Source: Tilletiopsis washingtonensis
Taxonomy: Eukaryota > Basidiomycota > Exobasidiomycetes > Entylomatales
Assembly (NCBI RefSeq): GCF_003144115.1
Contig: NW_020312016.1
Location: 72,777 to 136,776 of the forward strand
Direction: 5' to 3'
DNA length: 64,000 nucleotides
Below, piece after piece: positions 46,101 to 57,120 of the stretch (position 1 is its first letter; every line of letters begins with the position of its first letter). A model generated the notes under the pieces. The model saw only the letters and a program-made list of their open reading frames with translations, did not search any database and was not told where the DNA came from. Made by a program: the position numbers and the translations under genes.

Positions 46101-49100
46101 CTCTTCGAGGACATCTCGCGCGCGCGAAGCAAGCGGGCGGGAAGCAACCTGCTGCGTCCCGACAGCCGCCTGAGCTCGATCGACGACGGCATGAGCGAGT
46201 CGGCGGCCAGCTCGCGCGTGCATCCCTACTCGCTCAGCACGTACACCGACGACACGAGCATCGACCCGTGGAGCCACGGCGGCGCCGGAAGCGAGTGGGG
46301 CTCGCGCGCCCGCGAGCCGTCGGCGCCCGCCACGCCGGATCCAGACGTCACCGTCGACGGCCAGACGCAGGAGCGCATGCTGCGCCTCAAGGTCAAGGAG
46401 TACGAGGAGCAGCTGTCGCGCCTGACCGCCGCTGATCCCGACGCGCCTGTCGTGTACACGCCCGAGCAGCGCGAGCTGCTGGCGCGCGTGCTGATCAAGT
46501 GGCGCGGGCGCACCAAGGTGTCGATGGCCGAGGACGTGCTGGCAAACGCCGTGCTGCTCAAGGAGGCCAACGTGATCAGCCGCGAGCTGGGCAAGCAGAC
46601 GTCGCTGCAGTTCTGCGTCGTCGATGCGGCGCCGCTGGGGCATCCGTCGTCGAGCATCGAGGCGATTGCCGGGCTTGACGAAGTCGACGACGTGGCCGAC
46701 CCGGCGCTGGCGAACGCGCCCAAACCGTGCATCGCCGTACGCGTCGCCGACCACCTACATGCCGCCACGTACGTCTGGTCGCTGCCGAAGCTCGAGGCGC
46801 GCCTGGCCAAGATGCGCAACCTGTACAGCTTCATCGACCGGCCCGAGTACTCGCAGCACTTCAACTGGGCCGATCCGTTCTACGAGGTGCCGGCGCCGGC
46901 ATACAGCTTCGTCGCCTGTGCCCTCGTGCCGCTGTGTCCCCTCGCACGCCGCGTCTCGAGCAAGTTCCGCGTGCCCATCGTCGCGCGCCACACAGGCGTC
47001 GAGCTGGGCACCTGCAGCGTCGAGGTCAAGTTTGTCAGCCTCTCGGCGAGCCCGAGCAAGCGGGCCAATGGGTCGAATGGCTCCGCATCGCCGGTGTTCG
47101 CTAGCGACGGCGAGCTGCCGGCCGGGCACAAGTTCGGCCTCCAGGTCACGGTCGACGCTGTGGAGGGGCTGCGAGCAGAGCACTTTTCGCGCGTGCACGT
47201 GCAGCTGCGCCTCAGTGCCGTGGCGGGGCCAACACTCGAGGCCGACGAGGTGTACGCCTCGGTGCCCGCCGATCTGGCAGCGAACGAAGCGGTCAAGCTG
47301 CGGCGCACGCTCAGCTTCCTCCTGACGCCCGCGATTGCCGAACATCTGCGCAGCGGCGTGGCGCCAATTGAGTTTCACGCGCGCGTCACGGAGGCCTACC
47401 TGCAAACGCTCGAGGCGCACGATGCGGCAAAGGAGGCGAAGCGACCCATCGGACGTGCACCAGACGCCGCGGCAGGCCAGCTCTCCCACAAGTCGCCAGC
47501 AGCCGGGCGCCTCGCCGAGACGGAGATGGTCAGTGAGCAGCGCCACGACGTGCTGGCGTTTGTGCAGCTCTGCGAGCTCGACGACCGCGGCGAGTACGAG
47601 GCAGTTCAGGTGCGCGCCCAGTCTGCCCTCGACCCGGGCGCCTTCCACCTGCGGCAGGGCGTGCAGCGCAAGCTCGTCCTGACGCTGGCGTCCGATTCGG
47701 GGCGGCAATTTGCCTGGACGCGCGTGACGTCAGTCGAGCTGAGCCAGGTCCGACTGCTCGACGCCAAGGGCCGCGTGCACGTCTCGACGCTCGGCGAGCC
47801 CGTCTCGTTGCAGGTGCCACTCAAGCAGCAGACCGTCGAGTTCCGGCCCAACGGCACGAGCGAGCTGCGCGTGTGGGCATGGTGGGACAGCGGCGTGCAC
47901 GACTCGCTCTTCCTCAACCGGCCGACGCCCAGCGGACAGCGCGTGCTGCTGCGCCTGGCGTTCACGGTTGACGTCGAGTCGTGCGCCGCGCCGGCGGAGT
48001 TCAGCATGGACGTCGCCGTGAGCATTGGCGGGCGCGATGCCAAGCCGCAAGGGCGCCTGCTGAGCATGGTCAGCGCCGCGGCGACGGGCGCGCGCGTGCT
48101 CAGCAAGACGAGTGCACTCTTTGCGGTGCGCCTCGTCCCGCCGCCGGCAAGGCGCACGCGCGAGCTCTGGCGCCTCGACACGGCGGCCAAGTACGTGCGC
48201 GGCGAGGAGGCGCTGCACGGTGCTTGGCGCCCGCGGGGCGTCAGCCTTGTCCTCGAGCACACCGCGTTGATGCGCCGCGAGCGTCGTCGCGCCGAAGTCG
48301 AAGGCGTGCGTGCACTGCTTGCCGCTCGTCCGCCGCTGGCCCTCTCCAGCGCGCCGACGGACGGCGAGCGCGATGCGACGGAGCTGCTGAGACGCAGCGT
48401 GGCTTGCTGGACGGCCGCTTGCCGCGAGGCGCGTCTCGTGAGTCTTGGCAGTGTGCAGCTCGGAGGTGCGGCGGCTGACATGCTTTCGCCGCAGTCTGTG
48501 CTCGCGCAGGACACCGGCACCGAGGTCGACACCAGCAGCGACACAAACGGCTCCGGCCTTTCCTCCGGCCTCGCCTCTCCCGCCATGCCGCGTTCGCCGC
48601 AGCCGGGCAACGTGGCGCTCCCGGCGCCGCCGCCGCCCGAGAAGCTGACGGCCGAGGTGAGCCTCGTGCCGCGCAGCGATGCGGCGGCCAAGCGCGGCTG
48701 GCTCGCCATGCCGGCCGAGCCGCACTCGGAGCGCTGGGTGCGCCGCTGGTTCGTGCTGCGGCGGTGAGTGCAGCCGAGAGATGTGTCCTGCCGCGGCGAG
48801 ACTGACGATGCGATGCGCAGCCCATACCTCTACGTGTACGAGTCGAGTGCGGAGCTCGACGAGCTGATGGCGATGCATCTGGGTGCCGTGCGCGTCGAGC
48901 ATGACGTGCACATCGAGCAGATGCTGCAGGTGAGTCGGAGGTCACGTCCGGCAGAGGCAGGGCAAGATGGAAGGCCGCTGGCGGGCGCCGTCCCCGTCGA
49001 GGCGCCGATCCCTGTCGAGGCGCCAGGCAAGGCTCTCACCGCCACCGCACCGCTGACGCTCCTCTCCCACAGCGCCCGCACGTCTTTGGCCTGTACACGG

Positions 49101-49250
49101 CCGCCAACTCGTACTTCCTGCAGGCGCCGACGGAGCGCGAGCTGGACGCGTGGATGTGAGTGGCCGCCGCCGAGCGTCCGCGTCGTCTCTTGCTGATCTC
49201 TCCCCCTGCCCAGGCGCGCGCTCGACAGCTTCCACACGGCGCGCCGCTGA
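43158..49250 (+). CDS. Kinesin-3 motor (Unc104/KIF1 type)
   Basis: Plus-end motor for early endosomes and other vesicles. Exons 43158-43215, 43582-43823, 43881-43894, 43946-44392, 44452-44711, 44763-44797, 44848-44904, 44958-45104, 45158-45364, 45436-45585, 45640-45780, 45831-48763, 48821-48929, 49073-49155, 49214-49250; 1,639 residues, normal for the class. Motor domain: [14 protein letters not shown]-loop GQTGSGKS (106-113), switch [12 protein letters not shown], switch [11 protein letters not shown] neck coiled coil, an FHA domain (about 490-590; [14 protein letters not shown]), the KIF1-type mid region and a C-terminal PH domain (from about 1,540; [23 protein letters not shown]) follow. 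Exon 3 has only 14 nucleotides and encodes CVFAY just before the P-loop. Most of the tail is one 2.9 kb exon. Confidence 0.96.
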
Positions 49251-49904
49251 TCCTTGTATACCCCTTTGCGCCGGCAATGCAGCGATGCGCGGCCGTGTGG
49301 AGCCCACACATGAAGCGTGTGTGTGTGCTGGCCCGGCGTGCGAGACGAGCCCGGAGGCGTTCTGTTGCGCGCGCTCGCCGACGACGACGCGGCTGCTCCC
49401 ACGCCTGCTGCGCCCTCCACATCATCTGCGCAGCGTCGCAGTCAGGCACAGCCACCGTCACCCCCAGCCGCCGGCACGCGCCTCTCGGCCGCAAGCAAGC
49501 CACCGCTTACTCTGCATGCCGCCCCTGTGCCGCCCCTGACGCGCTGCTGCGCTCAGCAGCCCCTTTGCTGACGCTGCGTGGCCTCGGGCGCTGCTCCGCC
49601 GATCAGCGGCGTGTGCTTGCGCCGCGCTGCCAACGCCGGAGCCGGAGTCGGCCTGCCTGCCGCGCATCCCGCGGGTCCGAAGGTCCGCCCCCGCGGCCCG
49701 GTGATGATGATGCTGCGCGCGCAGCTGCAAGCGAGAGCCTCGAGCTCTCCGCGGCGGCGCCTCATCAGCAGCGTCAGCGTGGCGAGTTGCTCTTAAGCCA
49801 CCATCTCCCTCGCACCGCTCCTCTGCACCACCTCACTTCGCTCTGACCGCACGTCGCCTGCCGCCTCGCGTCACTCCTGCCGCTCGCGACCCGGCCGCCC
49901 GCGC
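49251..49904. other. Intergenic region, kinesin 3' end to hydrolase promoter
   Basis: About 650 bases. An Arg/Ala-rich frame crosses it but has no signature and fits no splice extension of the kinesin PH domain, which ends at its usual place. No gene is called. Confidence 0.5.
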
Positions 49905-52300
49905 ATGTCCCTGCGCTCCTCGCTCCTCACCCTCGCCCGTGCCCGTCTCGCCGCGCTGCCCTCGCTCGCCATGGCCGCCTCAGCCGCCGCCGCACCCGCC
50001 GCAGCCGGTGCCTCTGCGCCGAGCTTCAGCGCACCCGCCATCCCCACGACGTACCGCGCCTCGTTCAACAGCTGGCTGCACGGCGCCACGCGCGACACGG
50101 CCGCCGCTGAGCTGCATCTCTACGCGCGCGCCTCGCCCTACTTCGCCGGCGCCACGCTCGGCAATGCACCGAATGCGCCGCTCGCCAGGGCCTTTGCGAT
50201 CGCCAGCAGTCCCGACGGCGCGCCCGAGGACATCGACCCGCCCGGCGTGGCGGGACGCGCGAGCGTGGCGCGCAGCCGGGCGAGCGATGGGAAAGTGGGC
50301 GCGCTGCGGGCCGTCGACATTGGCCCGGCGGCGCAGACGGCGACGGGCTGGTTTGCGCCGCGGGCCCAGCCGCGGCTCGTGCACATGCTCGAGATTGGAA
50401 CGCCCGAGGAGAGTGCGGCAGAGGAGAAGGTGGTCATGCTGCACGGCTATGGCGCTGGTGAGTGCCGAGCGAAGCGAGGTGGGACGGCGGCGGGGGGCGG
50501 GATGAAGTGCAAAGGCTGAGCAAAAGCGAGCTGTGGAAGTGCGGAGATGGCTGCGGCTGCGCATGAGGGCGCAGAGCCTGGAGGGTAGATACCGGTCGTT
50601 GCTCTCGCCTTCCTGCTGCGTTCTCCGCTCCTCGCGCCACCGCATTGCTGACTCCCTCACAAGGCACCGGCTTCTTCTTCCAGAACATCAGCGCCCTCGG
50701 CGCACGGCCCAACTCGCGGCTCTACGCGCTCGACTGGCTGGGCATGGGCCGCTCCGCACGCGTGCCCTTCTCAATTCCCGCCAGCGCGGCCAAGACGACG
50801 GAGGGGCGCGTCAAGGCGGCAGAGAGCTTCTTTGTGGAGGCGCTGGAGGACTGGCGTCGGTGAGTGAGGCAGGAGAAGCTGGTGCGAGCGGAGCTGACGG
50901 TCGTCTTGTGCAGTACGATGGGAGTGGAGAAGATGACGCTCGTCGGTCACTCGTGAGTGCGAAGCTGCGTCGCCTGTGCGCTGCGATGCTGACGCGCTGT
51001 GACAGCCTCGGCGGCTACCTCTCGATCGGTGAGCCCGCCTCACCCCACTGCACCACAGCGTGGCCCTGACAACTTCTCAGCCTACTCGCTAGCGCATCCC
51101 GACCGCGTGTCTCGTCTCGTCCTCGTCTCGCCCGTAGGCATCCCCTGCGCGCCCGAAGAGCGCCCGGAGGAGTCTCCCTTTGACGCCTCGAAGCGACGGC
51201 GCACCGACTCGCAGTCGGGCGGGCCGGTGGACGCCGAGGTGCTGCAGCCGCAGAGCAGCATCACGGCGGGCGAGACGACGATGGAGAGGGACGCGCGGCA
51301 GATGGCGGCGCAGGCCGAGGGCAAGGAGGAGGAGGTGCAGCAGGGCTCGAGGAAGAACAATGCGCCGCCGCCGCGCTTCGGCAAGCGGACTCGTGAGTTG
51401 CGACGTCGAGGCATGAGCGTTGGATAGGGCGATGCGATGCACATCGCTGTGCTCACGCTGGAACGTTGCGCAGGCTCGGTGTTTGGCTGGCTGTGGGAGC
51501 AGAACATCTCGCCGGTGAGTCGCTGGCAAGCAACCTGTGCGCGATCCCCTTGCCCATGCCTCTCTCGCCTGCAGTTCTCGCTGCTGCGCAACTCGCTCTT
51601 CTTTGGACCGATGCTGGCGGGCCGCTACACCTCGCGCCGCTTCGGCTTGCTCGACGACGAGAATCTCCGGTGAGTATGCCGTGCTCTCCACCGCGGCTCC
51701 CTGCTGACGCCGTCTGCCGCGCAGCTCGCTGCATGCCTACACACAGGGCATCTTCATGTCCAAGGCCTCGAGCGAGCACTGCCTGGCGCATATTCTCGCG
51801 CCGGGCGCGTATGCGCGCATGCCGATGGTCGAGCGCATGGCGCCGCTGCGCATGCCCGTGTCGTTCATCTATGGCGCCACGGGCATCGACTGGATGGTGA
51901 GGCGGAGAGTAGCAGACGTCGCAGGTGCGAATGCTGACCCGCCCGGCTGCAGGACATCGAGGGCGGCAAAGAGGCCGTGCGCCGCCTCGTCGCGGCAGGC
52001 AACCGCGCTACGAGCTGCTTTGCGGTGCCGCATGCCGGACACCACGTGTACCTGGACAACCCGAAGGTGAGTGCAGCGTGAGCGCGGAGGACGGAGTGGA
52101 GGAGGTTGCGTCGCGACGACGCTGTCCTTGCCATGCGATGCGGCCCGCGCACTGCTGCAGTAGAATCGGCCAGGCGATGGCGCAGCCATGCCCCGTCTGT
52201 AACTGAGTGCATCGACTGACGCTCTGCACTCCTCCAGGCCTTTGATCGGCTCCTCGGCAAGGTGCTCTCCGGCCACGCCGACGGCACAGAGGCTGCGTGA
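49905..52300 (+). CDS. Alpha/beta hydrolase, ABHD4/5-Cld1 family
   Basis: Family of mitochondrial cardiolipin-specific phospholipase Cld1 and CGI-58/ABHD5 lipid acyltransferases. Exons 49905-50457, 50664-50859, 50914-50952, 51006-51028, 51081-51392, 51474-51514, 51575-51669, 51725-51896, 51953-52066, 52238-52300; 535 residues. The N-terminus [22 protein letters not shown] is basic-amphipathic, like a mitochondrial presequence. Core motifs are VVMLHGYGAGTGFF (oxyanion region), ALDWLGMGRSA, nucleophile elbow GHSLGG (Ser263, split across two introns), and PHAGHHVYLDNP with the H-x4-D motif (507-512). A hydrophilic insertion after VGIPCAPEERPEE (KRRRTDSQSGG ... ) is not conserved. Start chosen for the presequence. 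Substrate is inferred from family only. Confidence 0.92.
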
Positions 52301-53236
52301 TGCGCCGTGATGTGGCAGGAACCCCCGGCTTTGTTATTCTTCATACCCCTTCGCAATAGAGCTGATGCATGAGACGACGAGGTGATGCCGGGCAGAGCGG
52401 AGCGAGCCGAGTGCGAGGTGGCCCTCGCTGGATAGTGCTGAGCTGCGTCGTCGGGCAACAAGGGTTGGGCAACGAGGGGCCCGAACCCTCGACATTTTCC
52501 GCGTCGGACCCAGTCGAGAGTTCGGGCCCCTCGTTCAGCGACCGAGTACCCTGCGACAGGGAGCGAGGAAAGAAGTGTTTGGGTAAGCTCCGAGAAAGGG
52601 GTGTGCATTGCGAGGTCACGCATGCGGTCCGAGTGATAGACCCGAGCGGAGGCCCGGGTGCGAGCAGGCAGCAGGGGCGCGAGCAGGCCAGCGCCGCCTG
52701 AGCGTTGATGCTGCGATGGGCCGAGGATAGCGTGAGATCTGATCTGCAAGACAGAAGCGCCCAATGGAAGAGCTGTCGTCAACAAGACGGGGAAAAGATG
52801 CGGGCGCTGCGACCGCCGAAGAGATGCGAGCCCGAGTCGACCTTGCGCCAGGCGGCGTGGCACCGCGCGTCGTCGTGTTGCGCTCATGCGCGTTCGCCGG
52901 GCAAGCGCCACGGCTCCGTCGCGCGGTCTCCACTGCCACAGGCTGGTGGGTCAGAAGCGATAAAATCACAGGTATGCGGGCAGCGCTGCTTGTCTGCAGC
53001 CAGTCTTGCGACGAGGGCCGATGGGCGCGGCGCGGGAGCGCGCACGGGGCGCGCCTTGAAGAGGAGCACGCACAGAGGCCGCCGCCGCTCCAGATGATGC
53101 GCAGACCATACACAGGAACCTGAGGGGGTGGCAAAAGTGTGCAATAAGCCCACAAGCCCGCCCGTGACCGTTTGGGGCGAGCAAAAGCGATGCCAGAGGG
53201 CTGGGGAGGCCGAGGTGGCAAAAAGCAAAAAGAAAT
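52301..53236. other. Intergenic region, hydrolase 3' end to tRNA-Lys
   Basis: About 930 bases of GC-rich sequence. No protein gene is recognised. It contains a tRNA-derived inverted repeat at 52471-52535 and, on the minus strand below 53237, the T-rich Pol III terminator of the tRNA gene. Confidence 0.5.
52471..52535. repeat. Inverted repeat copying the tRNA-Lys T-arm
   Basis: Two 23-base arms, 52471-52493 and 52513-52535, are reverse complements with one mismatch around a 19-base spacer. Read on the minus strand, the left arm (GTCGAGGGTTCGGGCCCC then TCGTT) differs at one base from the T-arm and start of the 3' acceptor strand of the tRNA-Lys 750 bases away. That base is the conserved A of TTCGA, so the B box is probably weakened. 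It can form a strong hairpin. Confidence 0.85.
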
Positions 53237-53330
53237 CTCCCAACGAGGGGCTCGAACCCTCGACCTACAGATGGACTGTCGTCCTAGACTTCTTAAGAGT
53301 CTGTCGCTCTACCGACTGAGCTAGCCGGGA
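53237..53330 (-). tRNA. tRNA-Lys(CTT) with a 21-base intron
   Basis: Minus strand, 5' end at 53330. Acceptor TCCCGGC pairs with GTTGGGA; D arm GCTCAGTCGGTAGAGC; anticodon stem ACAGA pairs with TCTGT. The loop is C-T-C-T-T-A-[intron of 21 bases starting AGAAGTCTAGG]-A, anticodon CTT. T arm GAGGG-TTCGAGC-CCCTC; discriminator G. A T-rich terminator (TTTCTTTTT) follows. Base composition changes abruptly at 53331, immediately upstream of the gene. Confidence 0.93.
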
Positions 53331-53335
53331 TGGGG

Positions 53336-53376
53336 TTGATGCAGGGGGCTTCTGCCATAATGGACATGAGCTGTAT
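53336..53376 (+). repeat. Direct repeat copy A (pairs with 56359-56399)
   Basis: Ungapped 41-base match to the second copy with 31 identities, including exact blocks of 11 (GCTTCTGCCAT) and 13 (ACATGAGCTGTAT) bases at the same spacing. It begins six bases upstream of the tRNA-Lys 5' end. Confidence 0.75.
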
Positions 53377-53689
53377 GGGCGTGTGAGGGGGCAGGCGGCA
53401 GCTGGGGTGGGGGGTGCTGTGTGTGTGCCTGCTGCACTGCTGCCCCCAGCGCAGCATACACGGCCCTCAATGTGCTGCTTGCTGCCTGCCGCTGGCACGT
53501 GCGTTGGGCAAAGTTGGTTGCGGTGCTCTGCTGCGCAGAATGTTCCAGAGCGCCGCTGCCTTGCCTTGCAGCTGCGCGCAGCAGAGCGCAGCCACCGCCG
53601 GCACGCGCAGAGAGCACCGCCGCCGCTGGCATGCGCAGAGAGCGCTGCTGCCTTGCCTTGCATCCTGCGGCTCTGCGCGGCCGTGTGCG

Positions 53690-54300
53690 GCGCCTGCTTC
53701 AGGCACAAGAGCACGGGCGGCGCGCCATTTGTGCTTGTCAACCAGGACCAGGCCAAGGCATACAACTGCATGAGCCGCACTTGGCTGTGTGACATCATGC
53801 GCCACGTACAATTTGCGCCCAAGTCCATCCGCTTTGTGCGCTCCGTCTACGCCAACGCCACCACCCAATATCACACCAACTCCGGCGCCTTGGAGATCAT
53901 CCCTCTGCGCCAAGGCGTACTGCAGGGACTCCCCTCCTCATGCCTGCTCTACAACATCGCCTATCAGCCATTCATCTCCGCGCTTGAAGAACTTGACGTT
54001 GGCGTGCAAACCCCAACGCTGTGCTTCGCGGCCCTCCGCACTGTGACCGCCTGCTTGTACGCTGACAACTCCTCCATATTCCTCTCTTGCCCTGGCAACG
54101 TCAACAGCTACCAACGTGCGCGCAAGCTCTACAATGCCACTTCCTCCGCAATGCTCAACAACTCCACCACAGCGCACATCATTGGATTGCCCACGGACTG
54201 GACCAGAGCGGCGGCAGCTCAGTTCACCCGCCCACAAACAAACTTCTTTGCATCCCTTGGCTTCTCCTTCAACTGCCGCAAACCCATTCCAGCAACGGGC
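53690..54300 (+). mobile_element. LINE (non-LTR retrotransposon) reverse-transcriptase fragment
   Basis: One frame of about 200 residues carries the palm-domain motifs of a LINE-type reverse transcriptase: FVLVNQDQAKAYNCMSRTWL, then LRQGVLQGLPSSCLLYNIAY (the R-QG-P-SP motif of non-LTR elements) and CLYADNSSIFLS, where the catalytic YADD reads Y-A-D-N, so the copy is probably dead. No endonuclease domain, RNase H or poly-A tail was found, and the frame ends at 54303 without the thumb. Upstream sequence to 53383 is Ala/Cys-rich and not recognisable. It is a truncated relic inside the CpG-poor island, next to tRNA-Lys. Confidence 0.8.
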
Positions 54301-54360
54301 TGAAGGAGACCAATCCAGTGCCTGGCCCTGCTCTGGGCACCACACAAGGTTGCCACTTCT

Positions 54361-54422
54361 TGCGCGCCGGCCTCTCTTTGCGCATTGGCCTCTCCTTACG
54401 CGCCGGGCTCTCCTTGCGCGCC
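54361..54422. repeat. 18-base minisatellite, about 3.4 copies
   Basis: Units of 18 bases at 54361, 54379 and 54397 plus a partial copy, core TGCGCGCCGGCCTCTCTT with substitutions. One frame reads the repeat RAGLSL/RIGLSL. Confidence 0.85.
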
Positions 54423-54472
54423 TTACCTCCTCCTCTTGCGCCGCGCCGCAAAGTTGCAGCTCTGCATCTGAA

Positions 54473-54541
54473 TTGCCGGCAACGCGGGAGATTTGCGCCA
54501 GGCAGAACGTCTGCGTTGCCGGCAACACAGGAGATTTGTGC
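54473..54541. repeat. 26-base direct duplication at 43-base spacing
   Basis: The segments 54473-54498 and 54516-54541 share TTGCCGGCAAC followed by GGAGATTTG; differences are mostly CG in one copy against CA or TG in the other, as expected for CpG decay. Confidence 0.8.
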
Positions 54542-54564
54542 TGCGCCTTGCCTAAGTTGCGCCC

Positions 54565-56362
54565 ATGATCTGCCTCACTGTTGGCCATGTGGCTGCGGCC
54601 ATGCGCAGCGTCCTTGACGCAACAACCATGGTTGGCCGCAAGAAGGCCTGCTGGAACATCAGAGATATTGCCATGTGGGCCAATCCCAAGGACGTCTTTG
54701 CCACCCTGAAGCCTCCGGCCATGCGCTTCACCAAGGAGGGCTGGGACACGGGTATACCCTCCCTCTGCGGCATGCGGGACCTGATGAAGGACCTGCTCTC
54801 AGGGTGAGTCTGGTGCGGCAGAGAGAGGTACAGGAAGACGTTGGTGGTTGCTTGGCACGCCGCACGGGCAAGACGCGGGACAGGGGGGGGGGGCACCACA
54901 CACTGGCCACCTGCTTGCTTGCCTCAACAATGCTGACTCCATCTCACTGGTCAGGCAGCAAGCGGGGCATTGTGCAGGCCAAGAACCACTGAAACCTGAT
55001 GGTGATCCTCGAGCACTTCCGTGAGGGAGATCACTATAAAGCCCTCTACCACTGCAAGACCCTCAAGCAGCAGCACTTGGGCCTGCCTCTCCTCCAGCCT
55101 CACCTGCACAGACACACAACTCTGCTGGCCTGGCAGGGCAAGCACAAGTGAGTTGACCCATGCCCGCCCATGTGCCACCCCTGCTGGTGTGCTCCCGCTG
55201 CGCCCCTGCCCAAGCGCAGTCAGGCAGGTCTAGTGCCCAACTGCTACTTTGATGTTGCCTTCTACCGCAACACAGGCACTGCTGCTGTGTATGTTGGGGT
55301 TGGGCAGGCCAAGGCAGGCATCATGCAACAAACCACTGGCGTGTGGGCAACATCCTGCAGCACTACAACAGTGGCGTGCACTCTAAATGCCTCTACGCCA
55401 AGAAGGAGCAGGGGCGCAGCAGGCTGCCTGTGCTCCGCTCCATGCTGCACCAGCACGGCACACTTCTTGCGTGTCTCTGTCTTACAGACAGTGTTCTCCT
55501 GCCCGGCTTCTTTGAGGCACTGCTGCACATGCTGCTGTACGCCTACAAGGGCACCAAGCACTGCAGCAGCCTGCCAGTGTCCCTCATTGCTGGCCTCTTG
55601 GCCTCTAATGCCATCACACCCATTGAGGGCGGCAGCTTCAGTGCTGAGGCCTACGCCGCTGGAGGCTGGGTGGGCGGGCGCCCCAACAGTGCGGCCAACA
55701 TTGCCTGCTGGCACGCTGGCCCTGGGCAGGCAGGCAGTGTTGGGTAGGCCAAGAAGAAGGTGCGCACCAAGGCCAGCCTTCTGCTGACAGAGTGCCGCGC
55801 TCTGCTTGGCCCCAGCTGTGTTGGCACGCTGACCGTCAATGGGCCAGCCCCTAAGACATTGTTGTTCAAGAACTACCGGCTCAGCTACAGCGGCATGCAG
55901 CTGACCAGTATCAAGCTGACCAACGTCAAGACAGCTGGCGTGCCTGTGCTGCCCTCCTAGGGCCTGGACAGCAGTGTATCTGTCTGCCTGCACGTGGTGC
56001 TGAAGATGAAGAAAAACGGGCAGGTTGCCAGTGTCATCATGACAGCCCCTGGCGGCATGCCCAATGCCAAGGGCGTGGAGCTTGACATCACCCGCGCTGG
56101 GTCTTGCAAAGTGCGTGCACGCCAACAGCACGCCGTGGACGCTGCGCTGGCGGCCAATGCTGCGCCTAGCCCTGGCACTCTGGCAGCGTCTGGCCTCTCT
56201 TTGCTTGGCGCGGGCACTTTGGCAGACCACGGCCCCTCTTTGCTTGCTGCGGGCAATTTGGCAGCCGCAGCTGGCTCCTCACTGTATGCTGCAGCGCTGG
56301 GCACACCACCTGCGGCCAGCTTCCTGGCCGCCTGCCAACTGAGCTTGCTGGCACTGGATTGA
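54565..56362 (+). pseudogene. Decayed coding relic of unknown family
   Basis: Successive plus-strand open segments have coding-like composition but are broken in several places. Recognisable stretches include KKACWNIRDIAMWANPKDVF, HYNSGVHSKCLYAKKEQGRS, EALLHMLLYAYKGTKHCSS, LLFKNYRLSYSGMQLTSIKL and QVASVIMTAPGGMPNAKGVE. I know no family with these strings. It may be the body of a mobile element, given its place between the two direct repeats, or a decayed host gene. Treated as a fossil. Confidence 0.5.
56174..56290. repeat. 39-base minisatellite, three copies
   Basis: Units start at 56174, 56213 and 56252 (the third diverged). The unit encodes a 13-residue repeat of the type GTLA-x-x-G-x-SLL-x-A in the frame of the surrounding relic. 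Confidence 0.8.
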
Positions 56363-56399
56363 TGTGTGCTGCTTCTGCCATTGCTCACATGAGCTGTAT
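56359..56399 (+). repeat. Direct repeat copy B (pairs with 53336-53376)
   Basis: Second copy of the 41-base repeat, offset by 3,023 bases and in the same orientation. The two copies bracket the LINE fragment, the minisatellites and the decayed coding relic. Confidence 0.75.
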
Positions 56400-57006
56400 A
56401 AGGGGGAGGTGGGCAAGCCTGCAAGGTGGTGAGACAGCTCACTACCTTGCGCAGGGCGCGCATGTCTTGAGCAACATGCTGCATTGCTGCTGCACATTAG
56501 CCCACACGCTCAAGCAGAGCTTGCCAACAACATTGTGGCAAACCCCACATTGTTGCTGTTGCGCTACGGCTGCAAGAGCAGCAACCACAACATCTTTCTG
56601 CTCCTCTGGCGTGCGCACCACATGCAACAGGCCCTCACAGGCCGCGCGGGGCCGCTTCCAACCAACCCTCACTACGCTTCTGTCCCATACTCTGGGAGAT
56701 GGGTGTCCCCTGCCTGCAGACTTGGGGCAAGGCGGTAAAGAAAACCCAAAAAGTTGCCTATCAGCTGCTGCTCTGGCGGCGTGCTCCTCCTCTCTCTCTC
56801 TCTCTCCCCCCCGGGCCGCTGTCCTCAGCAGCGCCGCCCCAACCACTGCCTTGGTTGCCACTCAACTGCCCGCCTACAAAAGGCACGGCGCTTGCTCCAA
56901 CAGAGCTTGCTGCCCACAACATGTGCATTGCATTGTGCGTTGCAGCTTGCTGCTTGCTGTTCACACACCAGCAGCGTGAAAGAGGCTATCATGGTGAGTA
57001 GCCCGC

Positions 57007-57120
57007 CTGCTTGTTCCGGTCTGCAATGATGTGCCTACGCTCTCTGCTGCTTGTTCTGGTCTGCAATGATGTGCCTACGCTCTCTGCTGCTTGTTCCGTT
57101 CCGCAATGATGTGCACACGC
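57007..57120. repeat. 40-base minisatellite, about 2.9 copies
   Basis: Units at 57007, 57047 and 57087 with core CTGCTTGTTC followed by TCTGCAATGATGTGCC. The first two copies differ by one C/T; the third is more diverged. Confidence 0.9.

Noticed and set aside
49251-49846. Arg/Ala-rich frame after the kinesin as an extra exon or gene
   Set aside because: No signature or start context, and the PH domain already ends normally at 49250.
52616-53221. Frames on both strands between the hydrolase and tRNA-Lys as genes
   Set aside because: Arg/Ser/Pro-rich compositional frames without conserved motifs.
53690-54300. Reverse transcriptase of an LTR element
   Set aside because: The LRQGVLQGLPSSCLLYN and YAD-type motifs are those of LINE enzymes; no protease, RNase H or integrase is seen.
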